Shown one piece after another: positions 1-13,385 of a DNA stretch of 64,000 nt. Position 1 is the stretch's first letter. The number at the start of each line of letters is the position of its first letter. Made by a program: the position numbers and the translations under genes. Origin of the DNA: Liolophura sinensis (taxonomy: Eukaryota > Mollusca > Polyplacophora > Chitonida > Chitonidae); assembly GCF_032854445.1 (NCBI RefSeq), contig NC_088303.1, positions 16,625,501 to 16,689,500 of the forward strand, written 5' to 3'. The notes beneath the pieces were generated by a model. The model was not told the origin of the DNA, searched no databases, and saw nothing but the letters and a program-made list of their open reading frames with translations.

Positions 1-1840
1 AAAAAAAAGCAGCACCGCTCAAAAGTAAGCCCATGTTCATGTCTCCTTGATCAAACCGCTAATTTTAAGGTATCATTGAAACTACACGCAAACGAGAGTA
101 TAATCATTCACAATTAAAACATCGGTCGGTGTGTTTTTCGGGTGAGCACTGTAAAATAATCGCTGTAAAAGACATGCCTCGATTGTTTCACTCGTTGACC
201 AGGTATGTCGACAGCAGTCTCGATACGCCACGCATTACAGAGACCATCTGGCAAACATATCCGAACACGTTGCGCTGTGCACAGACGGCCACTATAAACA
301 CAACTGTGTTTTTCCATCGCGCATAGGACGTTGTAATAGACGGGTTTAGGGTTCGACGTTTCATTGGTTGATCATGTGTTCCGAATGGCAGCTATCCGAA
401 AAGCTCGCAGACACTCTACTTTTGCGCAGTGCCAAACATTCGCAATTAAGACAAGTCGCAATCAAACGCTTGGTGTGCTTTTCGGCCGTGCACTTTGTAG
501 ATCGTCTGCTGTCAAGTACAGGTATGGAGTTGGGCGTTCAACTCGTTGATCATGTATACCGAGTAACAGCGATCTCTATAAACCACGCAATGCAAAAATC
601 ATCAGGCAAACCCGCAACACCATTACTTTGTGCAGTACGTAGACATTCGCTGTTAAAACAAGTGGCGGCGTATTTTTCGGTTGCGCACTTTGTAGATCTC
701 CGCTACTAAGGACATCGACAGTTGAGCGTTTTACTCGTTGATCATATATACGGAGTAACAGTGGTCTCGATAAGCCACACAATGCAAAAATCCTCAGACA
801 AACCCGTAACACCATTACGTTGTGCAGTATGCAGACTTTCCCAGTTAAAACGAATGTCTGCGCGTTTTTGTGTGGGCACTGTATGTCAACCACTGTGAAA
901 TTTAAGTTGTCGACTTGAGCGTTTTACTCGCTGATCATGTATCCCGAGTAACATGTGTTTGGATACGCCACGCAAAGCAAAGACCATCCGGCAAACATGT
1001 CCAAACAAATACTTTGCGCGGTGCACAGACGCCCACTATTAACACAACTGTCGATGTGTTTTTCGGCGCGCACCGTGTTTATCGGATGTTGTGATAAGAC
1101 GGGTTTAGGATTGGACGTTTCACCCGTCGATCATGTATGCCAAGTGACCGCTGTCTTGACTGCACCTCAGACATTCGCAATGAAGACAATTCTAAATTGA
1201 ACTCTTCGTGTATTTTAGAGTGCGCACTTTGTAAATCTGTCGCTAGGACAGGTATCGATTTGAGCGTTCCACTCGTTGAGCAAGTACCCCGAGTAACGGC
1301 GGTCTCGTTTAGGCGCCAATTCGACAAACCCGCCACAAAATTACTTTGTGCAGTGCGCAGACATTCATTGCTAAAACAAATGTCGCCGCATTTTTCGGTT
1401 GTCCACTATACAGATAGTACTTTGTGGAGGACGGGTCTTTCGTTCAGCTATTAACTGGTCGATCATGTGTGCGTAGTGAGAGCCGTCTCGATACGCCGCG
1501 CAGTGAAGAGAACATCCGAAAATCCCGCGGAAATACTGCTTTGCGCAGTGCTCAAACATTCGCAATAAAAACGACAGACGGTGTGTTTTTCGGATGCAGT
1601 CATTGACTCATGGAAATGGCCAGTGATGTCAGTGTGAGTATAGGCGTGTGTCCATATTTAGTTACGGATGTCGGCGTACTTTTCGGTTGCGCACTTTGTA
1701 GATCGGCCGCTGTGAAGAACATCGACAGTTGAGTGTTTTACTCGTTGATCATGTAAACCGAGTAACAGCGATCTCTATAAGCCATGCAATGCAATTCTCA
1801 TCGGGCAAACGCGGAACACCATTACTTCGTGTAGTTCGTA

Positions 1841-1865
1841 GACATTCGCTGTTAAAACGAATGTC
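1841..1865. repeat. Hairpin-forming inverted repeat within satellite monomers
   Basis: GACATTCG, a 9-nt spacer, then CGAATGTC form a perfect 8-bp inverted repeat. The same structure recurs at 2034-2058, 2227-2251 and 2396-2420 and in many other monomers. Two further palindromes, GTGCGCAC and TGATCA, lie in the same monomer. Other monomer types have lost the right arm. This could be a protein-binding dyad or a structural feature; which one cannot be told from the sequence. Confidence 0.7.
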
Positions 1866-4800
1866 GGCGTATTTTTCGGGTGCGCACTTTGTAGATCGGC
1901 CGCTGTGAAGAACATCGACAGTTGAGTGTTTTACTTGTTGATCATGTAAACCGAGTAACAGCGATCTCTATAAGCCATGCAATGTAATTCTCATCGGGCA
2001 AACGCGGAACACCATTACTTCGTGTAGTTCGTAGACATTCGCTGTTAAAACGAATGTCGGCGTATTTTTCGGGTGCGCACTTTGTAGATCGGCCGCTGTG
2101 AAGAACATCGACAGTTGAGTGTTTTACTCGTTGATCATGTAAACCGAGTAACAGCGATCTCTATAAGCCACGCAATGCAAAATTCATCGGGCAAACGCGG
2201 AACACCATTACTTCGTGTAGTACGTAGACATTCGCTGTTAAAACGAATGTCTAGGTGCTTTTTCGGGTGCGCACTTTGTAAATCGGCCGCTGTGAAGGAC
2301 AGGTGTGGAGCTGGGCGTTCCATTCGATGACCATATATCCCGAGTAACAACGGTCTTGATCAAACTCGCAAAACCATTACTTTGTGTAGTGCGTAGACAT
2401 TCGCTGTTAAAACGAATGTCTAGGTGCTTTCCTGCCGTGCACTATGCAGATCGAACTTTGTGGAGAAATGGTCTTTGGTTCGGCGTTTAACTTGTCAATC
2501 ATGTATGCCCAGTGACAGTGTCTCAATACGCCGCGCAGTGGAGAAACTATCCCAAAAGAACCCTAATGAAACACTATTTTCCGTAGTGCATACTTTTCGG
2601 GTGCGCATTTTGTAGCTCGGCCGCTGTAAATGATATCGACAGTTGAACGTTTTACTCGTTGATCATGTATACCGAGTAACAGGGATCTCTATAAACCACA
2701 CAATGCGAAAATCATCGGAAAAACGCGCAACACCATTACTTTATGCAGTACGTTGAAACGAATGTCGACGTATTTTTCGGGTGCACACTTTGTAGATCGG
2801 CTGCTGTGAACGACAGATCTCGAGTTGGGCGTTTCAATGGTTGGTGATGTATCCCGAGTAACATGGGTTTGGATACGACACGCAGTGCAGACCCCATCCG
2901 GCCAACATGTCCAAACAAATACTTTGCGCCGAAACTTTCACTGGTTAATTATGTATTCCGAATGACAGCTGTCCGAAAAGCTCGCGGTAACTCTACTTTT
3001 GCGCAGTATACAGACATTTGCAATTAAGATAATTGGCAATTAAACGCTTGATGTGTTTTTCGGGTGCGCACTTTGTAGATCGGCTGCTCTAAAGTACAGG
3101 TATGGAGCTGAGCGTCCCACTCGATTACCACGTATCCCGAGTAACAACGGCCTTGATCACGCGACCATCCGACAAACCCGCCTCAACATTTCTTTGTGTA
3201 GTGCGCAGACATTCGCTGTCAAACCGAATGTCAGCGTACTTTTCGGGTGCGTACTTTGTAGATCGGCTGCTGTGAAGGACAGATCTCGACAAATGTCCAA
3301 ACAAATACTTTACGTGTTTCTCGGATGTTGTGATAAGACGGGTTTAGTAATCGACGTTTCACCGGTCGACCATGTATTTTAAATGACATCTGTCCGAAAT
3401 GCTCGCGGAAACTTTTGCGCAGTGCGCAGACATTTTCAATTAAGACAATTCGCACATTAAACGGTTAGTGTGTTTTTTGGGCGCGCACTTCGTAGATCGG
3501 CTGCTGTGAAGGAGAGGTATGGAGCTGGGCGTTCCACTCGACGACCACGTATCCCGAATAACTACGGTCTTAATCACGCGATAATCCGACAAACGCACCT
3601 CAACATTTCTTTGTGCAGTGCACAGACACTCTCTGTTAAAACGAATGTCGGCGTATTCTTCGGGTGCGCACTTTGTAGATCGGCCGCAGTGAAGAACATC
3701 GACAGTTGGGCGTTTTACTCGTTGATCATGTATCCTGAGTGACAGCTATCTCGATAAGCCACGTAATGCAACAATCATCCGACAAACCCGCAACACCATT
3801 ACTTTGTGCAGCAGGCAGACATTCGCTGTTAAAACGAATGTCGCCGCATTTTTCTGTTGTCTTTCGTTCAGCGCTTAACTGGTCCATCATGTGTGCGGAG
3901 TGACACCTGTCTCAGAACGCCGCGCAGTGGAGAGAGCATCCGAAAATCCCGCGGAAATACGGCTTTGCGCAGTGCTCAAACATTCGCAATAAAAACGACA
4001 GACGGTGTGTTTTGTCGGATGCAGTCAATGACTCATGGAAATGGCCATTGAAGTCAGTGTGTGTATAAGCGTATGTCCATATTTAGTTACGGCTGTCGGC
4101 GTACTTTTCGGTTGCGCACTTTGTAGATCGGCCGCTGTGAAGGACAGATCTCGAGCTGGGCGTTTCACTCGTTGGTCATGTATACCGGGTAACATGGCTT
4201 TGGATACGACACGTAGTGCAGAGACCATCCGGCAAACATGTCCAAGCAAATACTTTGCGCAATGCGAATACGCTCACTATTAACACAACTCTCGATGTGC
4301 TTTTTCGCGCGTACCGTATTTATCGGATGTTGTGATAAGACGCGTTTAGGATTTGAGTTCTCGGCGGTCGATCATGTACTTTAAATGTGATCTGTCCGAA
4401 AAACTAGCGGAAACTCTACTTTTGCGCAGTGAGCAGACATTCGCAACTAAGACAATTCGCAATTAAGGGCTTGGTGTGTTTTTTGGGCGCGCACTTTGTA
4501 GATCGGCTGCTGTGAAGGACAGGTATGGAACTTGGCGCCCCACTCGATGACCATGTATCCCGAGTAACAACGGTCTTGATCACGCGACAATCCGACAAAT
4601 CCTGAGTAACAACGGTCTTGATCAAACCTGCAACACCATTACTTTGTGCAGTACGTAGACATTCGGTGTTAAAACGAATGTTGGCGTACTTCTCGGGTGC
4701 GCACTTTGTAGATCGGCCGCTGTGAAGAACATCGACAGTTGAGCGTTTTACTCGTTGATGATGTATCCCGAGTAACACCGGTCACGCAATGCAAAATTCA

Positions 4801-6205
4801 TCGGGCAATCCCGCAACACCATTACTTTGTACAGTAGGTAGACATTCGCTGTTAAAATGAATGTCGCCGTATTTTTCGGGTGCACACTTTGTAGATCGGC
4901 CTTTGTAAAGGACAGATCTCGAGTTGGGCGTTTTACTCGTTGATCATGTATCCCATCCGGCAAACATGTCCAAACAAATACTCTGCGTGGTGCGCATACG
5001 TCCACCGTTAGCACAACTTTTGATTTGTTTTTCGGCCGCGCACCGTGTTTACCGGATGTTGTGATAAAACGGGTAAACAATTCGACGTTTCACCGGTCGA
5101 TCATGTATTTTAAATGCGATCTGTCCGAAAAGCTCGCGGAAACTCTACTTTTGTGCAGTGCGCAGACATTTGCAATTAAGACAATTCGCAAATTAAACGC
5201 TTGGTGTGTTTTTGTAGATTGCCTGCTGTGAAATACAGGTATGGGGCTGGTCGTTCCACTCGATGACCGCGTATCTCCAATAACAACGCGACAAGCCACG
5301 CAATGCAAAAATCATCCACTCGATGACGATATATCCCAAGTACCAACGGTCTTGATCACGTGATAATCTGATAAACCCGACTCAACATTATTTTGTGCAG
5401 TGCGCACACATTTTCTGTTAAAACGAATGTCGGCGTATTTTTCGGGTGCGCACTTTGCAGATCGGCCGCTGTGAAGGACATCGACAGTTGGGCGTTTTAA
5501 TCGTTGATCATGTATACCGAGTAACAGCGATCCCTATAAGCCGCGCAATGCAAAGATCATGCGACAAACGCGCAACACCATTACTGTGTGCAGTACGTAG
5601 ACATTTGCTGTTAAAACGAATGTCGCCGTATTTTTCGGGTGCACACTTTGTAAATCGGCCCATGTAAAGGGCAAATCTCGAGCTGGGCGTTTTACTCGTT
5701 GATCATGTATCCTGAGTAACATGGGTTTGGATACGACACGCAGTGCAGAGACCATCCGGCAAACATGTCCAAACAAATACTTTGCGCGGTGCGCAGACGC
5801 CCACTATTAACACAACTATCGATGTGTTTTTCGGCCGCGCACCGTGTTTATCGGAAGTTGTGATAAGACGGGTTTAAAAATTGACGTTTCACCGGTCGAT
5901 CATGTATTTTTTAAAATGAGATCTGTCCGAGAAGCTTGCAGAAACTCTACTTTTGTGCAGTGCGCAGACATTTGCAATTAAGACAATTTTGCAAATCAAA
6001 CGTTTGGTGTGTTTTTTGGCTGCCCACTTTGTAGATCGGCTGGTGTGAAAGACAGGTATGGAGCTGAGTGTTCCACTCAATGACCACGTATCCGGAATAA
6101 CAACGGTCTTAATCACGACAAACCCACAAACCAACCTCAACATTACATTGTGCATTGCGCAGACATTCCCTGTTAAAAGGAATGTTGGCGTATTTTTCGG
6201 GTGGG

Positions 6206-6432
6206 GGGCGTCCGTGTCTCAGTCGGTTAGCGCGCTAGCGCAGCGTAATGACCCAGAAGCCTCTCACCAATGCGGTCGCTGTCAGTTAAAGTTCAGCTCA
6301 TGTTGGCTTCTTTTCCGGCCGTAAGTGGGAAGGTCTGCCAGCAACCTGCAGATAGTTGTGGGTTTTCCCCGGGCTCTGCCAGGTTTCCTCCCACCATAAT
6401 GCTGGCCGCCGTCGTATAAGTGAAATATTCTT
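6206..6432 (+). mobile_element. tRNA-derived SINE (family 1) inside the satellite
   Basis: The 5' head has an A-box-like TGTCTCAGTCGGTTAGCGCG and a degenerate B-box near 6290. It is followed by the family body (GGCCGTAAGTGGGAAGGTC, then CACCATAATGCTGGCCGCC) and the 3' part GTGAAATATTCTTG. The copy interrupts a satellite monomer, so it inserted after the array formed. The A+T tail is nearly missing. Confidence 0.85.
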
Positions 6433-7649
6433 GATTACGGCGTAATAGTGTTGAGGGTTTGCCCGATAATTTTTGCATTGCGTGGCTTATCGAGGTAGCT
6501 TTTACTTGGTATTTGATCATGTATACCGAGTAACAGCGATCCCTATAAGCCGCGCAATGCAAAGATAATGCGACAAACGCGCAACACCATTACTATGTGC
6601 AGTACGTAGACATTAGCTGTTAAAACGAATGTCGACGTACTTTTCGGGTGCACACTTTGTAGATTGGCCGCTCTGAAGAACAGATCTCGAGTTGGGCGTT
6701 TCACTGGTAGGTCAATTATCCCGAGTAACATGGGTTTGGATACGACACGCAGCGCTTAGATCATCCGGCAAACATGTCCAAAAAAATACTTTGCGCGGTG
6801 CGCGGACGCCCACAATTAACAGAACTGTCGATGTGTTTTTCAGCCGTGCACCGTGTTTATCTGATGTTCATGTAATAAGACGGGTTTAGGATATGACGTT
6901 TCATTGGTCGATCATGTATTTTGTGTAGTGCGCAGACATTTACAATTAAGACAATTCGCAACTAAACGCTTTGTGTGTTTTTCGAGCGTGCACTTTGTGG
7001 ATCGGCTGGTGTGATGGACAGGTATGGAGCTGGGCGTCCCACTTGATGACCACGTATCCCGACTAACAACGGTCTTAATCACCCGACAAACCCGCCTCAA
7101 CATTACTTTGTGTAGTGCGCAGACATTCGGTGTTCGACATACGAATGTCGGCGTGTTTTTCGCACAGTGCGCAAACAATTGCAAATACTAGTAAGACACT
7201 TAGTTGGGCGTTCCACTCGTTCACCATGCATCCCGAGTAACAACCGTCTTGATCACGTGACAATCCGTCAAACCCCGTCTCACCATTACTTTGTGTACTG
7301 CGAATTCCCTGTTGAAACGGATGTCGGCGTATATTTCGGATGCGCACTTTGTAGATCGGCCGCTGTGAAGAACTGATCTCGTGTTCAGCCACGCAATGCA
7401 AAAATGCTCCGACAATTCCGCCATTACTTTGTGCAGTACGCAAAGTAATGGTGTGCGTTTTTCGTGTGTTCACTTTGTGGAGGAATGGTCTTTGGTTTGG
7501 CGTTTAACTGGTCAATCATGTATGCCGAGTGACAGCTAGCTCGATACGCCGCACAGTGGAGAGACTATCCGAAAACCCTACGGAAAAAACTATTGTCCGC
7601 ATTTCGCAAACATTGGCAATAAAAACGACTGAAGGTGTGTTTTTTCGGA

Positions 7650-7930
7650 TCAAGATATAACCGGAGGTCCATAATTGGTCGTAGCAGAGGAATCGAAATA
7701 GAATGTTGGAGAATGATATGAAGATTCAGGTCATGGACAGTTCAAAGCAGCTCACGGTCTGGGATTAAAGAAACCTCTCATATTATAGAGCGGCGGCCGG
7801 CAGGACGGACTAAAGAGGCGGATCTCCCGCTCAAAAATAAGTACATGTTCATGTCTGCTTTATCGAACCGCTTATTTCAAGATATCGAAATGTGTACAGT
7901 TATTTGCTACTAAAATGGCGGTCGGCGTAT
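7650..7930. repeat. Spacer block of the satellite array (0.3 kb)
   Basis: This non-monomer block separates runs of monomers. It contains GGTCATGGACAGTTC-type sequence, GAGCGGCGGCCGGCAGGAC and ACATGTTCATGTCTGCTTTA. Related copies lie near 9480-9770, 10480-10800, 11205-11540, 17000-17160 and 18075-18290, and a truncated one at 1-120. It punctuates the array at about 0.75-1 kb intervals in the 9.5-11.5-kb stretch. I see no coding capacity. Confidence 0.6.
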
Positions 7931-8559
7931 TTTTGGAGTGGGCACTTTGTAAATCCACCGATGTGAAGGACGGGTCTCTTGTTGGGCGTTTCACTGGTTG
8001 ATTATGTATCCCAAGTAATAGCGGTCTCGATACGCCACGCACTGCACAGACAACTCAAAAAACACGCCCAAAAATACTTTGGCAGGGATTGCCCATGTCT
8101 CTTATCACTTAGAGCGGTGACGGGCATGTCAGTTTCGAGAGACGGAGCTCTGCACAACAGTAAGGATCTGAACATGTCTTGCCTGATCAAACCGCTTACA
8201 ATCTTTTGCGCACTATGGATGTGTTTTTCGGGTGCGCACTTCGTAGATCAGTCGCTGTGAAGGACAGGTATCGAGTTGGGCGTTTCACTCGTTGATGATA
8301 TATTCAGCGTAACAGGCGATATCGCAGTGCAGAGACCATCCGTCAAACCCATCGTTAAAACGAATGCTGGTGTGTTTTTCGGATGTGCACTTTGCGGATC
8401 GAACTTTATGCAGGGCGGGTCTTTGGTTCGGTGTTTCACTGGTCGAATATGTGTGCCGAGCGACAGCTGTCTCGATACGCCGAGCAGTGGAGACATCATC
8501 CGAAAATATTGTATTAATATTTGGTCATAGCCTTGAAACCCAACAGGAGCTGGCCAGTG

Positions 8560-9120
8560 AAAATGAGTTTGTGACGCCAATGTGTGTATAAGTGGATACC
8601 ATATTATCTGGTCAGAGCCCAGGAGCCCAGCAACAGTTGACTATAATATACATGGACTTCTCAAGCTAGTGTATGTATAAGCGGATACCCATATTTGGTC
8701 GTAGCCCTAGAACCCAAAAGCAGTTGACCAGTGTAGATGGGCTAGTGACCACAATGTGTGTATAAGTGGATACCATATTATCTTGTCAGAGCCCAGCTAC
8801 TGTTGACTGTAATATACATGGACTTCTCAAGCTCGTGTGTGTATAAGCGGATACCCATATTTGGTCGTAGCCCTGAAATCCAGCAGCAGTTGACCAGTGT
8901 AGATGGGCTATTGACCACAATGTGAGTATAAGTGGATACCATATTATGTTGTGAGAGCCCAGGAGCCCAGCTACAGTTGACTATAATATACAGGGACTTC
9001 TCAATTTAGTGTGTGTATAAGCAGATACCCATACTTGGTCGTAGCCCAGAAACCCAGCAGCAGTTGACCAGTGTAGATGGACTACTGACCACACAATGTG
9101 TGTATAAGTGGATACCATAT
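8560..9120. repeat. Tandem repeat of about 175 bp within the satellite region
   Basis: Four units begin with GTGTGTATAAGTGGATACC or a close variant at about 8581, 8757, 8928 and 9099. Each pairs a 'TATAAGTGGATACC' half with a 'TATAAGCGGATACCCATATT' half, so the unit itself is a diverged dimer. Related single copies appear near 9342 and 18050. It is distinct from the 190-bp monomers and has no gene. Confidence 0.75.
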
Positions 9121-9125
9121 TAACT

Positions 9126-9128
<3 letters not shown>

Positions 9129-9180
<52 letters not shown>
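9129..9180. repeat. (TA)n microsatellite
   Basis: About 26 uninterrupted AT dinucleotides at the end of the 175-bp tandem repeat. Confidence 0.97.
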
Positions 9181-9182
<2 letters not shown>

Positions 9183-9339
9183 ATTTACATGAACACTTGG
9201 AATAAAACCCTGACTCAGGTAAATTGACAAGAGGCCGTATTTCACCGGTTATGGTGACCATTTGCCAGCAGCTGTCCCACCGTCGTGGCTTCTATGGTTT
9301 TACTGTCTATGTTGTACGTCTGTAATTATAATAAGGTCA

Positions 9340-12300
9340 GTATGTGTATAAGGGGATACCCATATTTGGTGATACCACTGAAACCCAACAGCAGTTGACT
9401 AGTGGAGATGGACGAGCGATGTCATTGTGTATAGAAGCGGATGTCCATATTTGGTCATAGCCCAGAGGCCCAGCATCAGTTGAGTAGTCAAGATGGAGGT
9501 GTTCTTGACATTCAAGTGCATATTACCGAGGGTCCATATAGGTCATAGCCAAGGAGCCCAGCAGCTGTTGATTAATGGAAATGGAATGTTGGGGTCAAGA
9601 TTGAGGTCATGGGAACTTCAGGCTAACTCACAGCCTAGGATTTCACAAGCCTCTCATACCTTAAATCGACGCAAGAAACGAAGCACCGCTCAAAAGTAAG
9701 CCTATGTCCATGTCTGCTTTATCGAACCGCTAATTTTGAGGTATTATTTAAGGCTCGTTTGTGGATGAACGCGCAGACTATTTTACAGTCATTTGCTATT
9801 AAATCGATTGTCGACGTGTTTTTCGGGTTCGCACTGTAGATCGACCGCTGTGGATAACAAGTCTGGAGATTGGCGTTTCACTCGTTAATTTTGTATCCCA
9901 AGTAATAGCGGTCTCGATACGCCACGCAGTGCACAGACAACCCAATAAACGCGCCCTAAAAACACTTTGGCAGTGTTCAGGGATTCGCTTTAGAAACCAC
10001 TGTTGGCCTAGGATTACCCATGCCTCTTATCACTTAGAGCGGTGACGGGCATGTCAGTCGCGAGAGACGGGGCTCTGCACAACAGTAAGCATCTGAACAT
10101 GTCTTGCCTGATCAAACCGCTTACAATCTTTTGCGCACTATGGATGTGTTTTTCGTGTGCTCACTTTGTAGATCAGTCGCTGTGAAGGACAGGTATCGAG
10201 TTGAGTGTTTCACGCGATGATATATTCAGCGTAACAGGCGATATCGCAGTGCAGAGACCATCCGTCAAACCCATCGTTAAAACGAATGCTGGTGTGTTTT
10301 TCGGATGTGCACTTTGCGGATCGAACTTTATGCAGCGCGGGTCTTTGGTTCGGCGTTTCAATGGTCGAATATGTGTGCCGAGCGACAGCTGTCTCGATAC
10401 GCCGAGCAGTGGAGACATCATCCGAAAAACCCGCAGAAATTCCGCTTTGCACAGTGCGCAGACTAAAAACAGCCCCGAGGCCCAGCAACAGTTGACTAAT
10501 CAAGATAGTGCTGGCGTCTATGTGTATCACCGGAGATCCTATCCAGGGAATAGAGATGTATTGGGTTCCGGATTGAGGTCATTGAAAGTTAAAGCCAGCT
10601 CCCCGCCTGGGATTGCACAAGCGTCTCATACATAACATAGAGCGGCGGCCGGCAGGACAGAAGCAAGACGCAGAGCTCCGTTAAAACGTAAGTACATGTT
10701 CATGTCTGCTCTGTCGAATAGCTTATTGCAAGGTATCGTTGTTTAAGGTTCCTTCGTTAATGAACGCGCAAACCAATGTACAATCATTTGCTTTTAAAAC
10801 TGCGTTTTTCTGGTGGGCACTGTAGATCGACCGCTGTGAAGGACAGGTCTCGAGTTGGGCGTTTCACTCCTTGATCATGTATCCCGAGTAACAGCGGTCT
10901 CGATACGCCACGCAGTGCCCAGACCACCGGGCAAACACGTCCAAAGAAGCTTTGAGCGGTGTGCAGACACCCAATATTAACATAAGTGTTGATGTATTTT
11001 TCGGCCGCTCACCGTGTGTATTGGACGTTGTGATAGATGGGTTTCAGGTTCGGTGTTTCCCTGGTCGATCATGTATGCCTAGTGACCGCTGTTTTGACAG
11101 CACCTCAGACATTCGCAATTAACACAATTCGCAATTTCGCAGTGGAGACATCATCCGAAAAACCCGCAGAAAATCCACTTTACACTGTACCCAGACATTA
11201 AAAATAGCTCAGAGGCCCAGCAACAGTTGACTAATCAAGACAGTGCTGGCGTCTATGTGTATCCCTGGAGGTCCATATTTGGTTCTATCCAGGGAATAGA
11301 GATGTATTGGATTCCGGATTGAGGTCATTGAAAGTTCAAGCCAGCTCACAGCCTGTGACTGCACAAGCCTCACACAACATAGAGTGTTTGCCGGCAGGAC
11401 GCAGGCAAGAGGCGGCGCTCCCTTAAAAAGTAAGTACATGTTCATGTCTGCTCTGTCGAACCGCTTATTGCAAGGTATCGTTGTTTAAGGTTCCTTCGTC
11501 AATGAACGCGCAAACAATCATTCGCTTTTAAAACGGCGGTCGGTGTGTTTTTCTGGTGGGCACTGTAGATCGACCGCTGTGATGGAAAAGTCTCGAGTTG
11601 GGCGTTTCACTCCTTGATCATGTATCCCGAGTAACAGCGGTCTCGATACGCCACGCAGTGCCCAGACCACCGGGCAAACACGCCCAAAGAAGCTTTGGGC
11701 GGTGTGCAGACGCCAAATATTAACAGAACTATTGATGTTTTTCATCCGCTCATCGTGTGTATCGGACCTTGTGATAGATGGGTTTCAGGTTCGGTGTTTC
11801 CCTGGTCGATCATGTATGCCAAGTGACCGCTGTTTTGAGAGCACCTCAGACATTCGCAATTAACACAATTCGCAATTTAACTCTTGTTGTGTTTTCGGGT
11901 GCGCACTTTGTAAATCGGCCCCTTTAAAGGACAGGTATCGATTTGAGCGTTCCACTCGTTGAACATGTACCCCGAGTAACGGCGGTCTCGATCAGATGCC
12001 AATCCGACAAACCCGCCCCCAAATTACTTTGTGCAGTGCGCAGACATTCGCTGTAAAACGAATGTCGGCGTGTTTTTCAGGTGTGCACTTTATAGATGGG
12101 TCGCTGTAAAAGTCGGGTCTCGAGATGGCCGGTTTCCTCTTGCATCATGTATCCCAAGTAACAGCGGTCTCGATACGCCACGCGGTGTGGAAATCTTCGG
12201 CCAACCCACGCCAACAGTACTTTGCTCATTGACCACGCATTTGCTATTAAAAGAACCTGTTTTTTGGGTGCGCACTTTGAAATTCGGCCGCTGTGAACAA

Positions 12301-12480
12301 TAGGTTTCGAGTTGGGCGTTTCGTTTGTTGATCATATATTTGAGTAAAAGCTGCCACAATACGTTACACAGTGCAGACCGTCCTTCAAACTCGATCCAAC
12401 ACTAGCAATATAACAATACTATATTAAATCGACTTTCGGTGTGTTTTTCGGGTGTTCCGTTTTGTCTTTGTAGATGGCTG
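9340..12480. repeat. Satellite array, block 1b, with spacer blocks
   Basis: Monomers of the same family as 1-8545 alternate with spacer blocks at about 9480, 10480 and 11205. The segments 9900-10480 and 10850-11190 are close copies of 8030-8510 and 11610-11850. Monomers decay towards 12.4 kb, where only pieces such as TTGATCATATATTTGAGTAA are recognisable. No gene is seen. Confidence 0.8.
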
Positions 12481-13385
12481 GCGGTTTCACGGTGCAGAGG
12501 CGTACCGGTAAAGCCATGTTCACGAGGTGCAATTTTATGCCTTCGTTCTTCTCTGAGTTCCCTGAATAATAATCTTTTTGCCTTCCCTTAAATTGTTGAA
12601 GGTTGGGACAATATTTTCATTACATTAGGAATGTCTCTAACCACGATTGCATGTTTTGCGCAATGCCATACTGCAGGTGTGTTGCATTGAAGGATAGATC
12701 TCAAGGTTGGAGGTTTCGTTCGTTGACCATGTATTCCGAGTAACGGCAGCTTCATACCCCAAGCAATTCTGCGTCCGCCGTCTCGATTGATATTGGGAAG
12801 TTGTTTCTTTACTGAGACATTCATTGGTTTGATATAATTCCTTACTTCCTTGCAGGAACGAAAAGTGTATCATTCCAATAATTTTTCTGCCGCCTTCAGA
12901 AAAGCGATTTCGATACACCAGGTACTGCAGCCACCATCCGACAAACCCACCCAAACCTCACTATCCGCTATGCACAAACATCGAGTATGTCATTTGATTG
13001 TAGCATTCGACAATCTGCATCATGTGAACGCAGCGTATGAAATAGACTTTTTATTCCAACTGTCGAATTCGTCGTGTCGATGCCTCATATTATACTGCAA
13101 TAACACGTCTTAAGATCGCTCGCTGCTTGGATTCAGTTGATACAAAAGACGCCAACACCCTTGACTTATGGCTGCTGTCTACTGTTGATTGTTATATACG
13201 AGGCACTGAGATATGCTGGAGCAACTATCGACGAAAGCCGGTCGATATAAACGTCGTTTGGAAAACGGGTCTGTCTGGCAGTTAATATAAAAAGCATTTA
13301 GTTTCCAGCACTTTATCGCAAACATTTGGGCTCTCCTTTTTAACGGATGTTAAATTCGAACCAAACTGTTCACATCTGACTTTAA
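12481..13385. other. Decayed satellite grading into protease-module leader; no gene seen
   Basis: Weak monomer traces persist near 12710 and 12900. From about 12985 the sequence matches 20580-20820 (for example GTCATTTGATTGTAGCATTC), and 13290-13430 matches 20938-21080. This segment is therefore the leader of a duplicated module and not unique DNA. Short open frames here lack coding signs. Confidence 0.6.

Larger units (their letters stand above)
1..8545. repeat. Diverged higher-order satellite array, block 1a
   Basis: A long run of related monomers of about 165-196 bp. The recurring core starts at TTTTTCGGGTGCGCACTTTG, continues through TGATCATGTATCCCGAGTAAC and TCTCGATACGCCACGC, and ends near CATTCGCTGTTAAAACGAATG. 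Three almost identical 193-bp monomers lie head to tail at about 1673-2251. Several monomer types alternate: the type with CCGGCAAACATGTCCAA recurs at 4229, 4957, 5756 and 6765, giving a higher-order period of about 0.73-0.80 kb once the SINE at 6206 is discounted. All short open frames here are chance frames through the repeat. I see no gene, and the chromosomal role (pericentromeric or otherwise) is unknown. Confidence 0.85.

Noticed and set aside
6206-6300. A tRNA gene
   Set aside because: A- and B-box-like sequences belong to the head of a SINE; the cloverleaf is not maintained and the SINE body follows.
1-8545. A CRISPR-like array
   Set aside because: Monomers are long, diverged and contiguous; there are no short identical repeats with unique spacers, and the genome is eukaryotic.
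1-12480. Dozens of open frames of 60-145 codons on both strands
   Set aside because: They follow the satellite monomers, repeat the same residues from copy to copy in shifting frames, and have no domain or start context.
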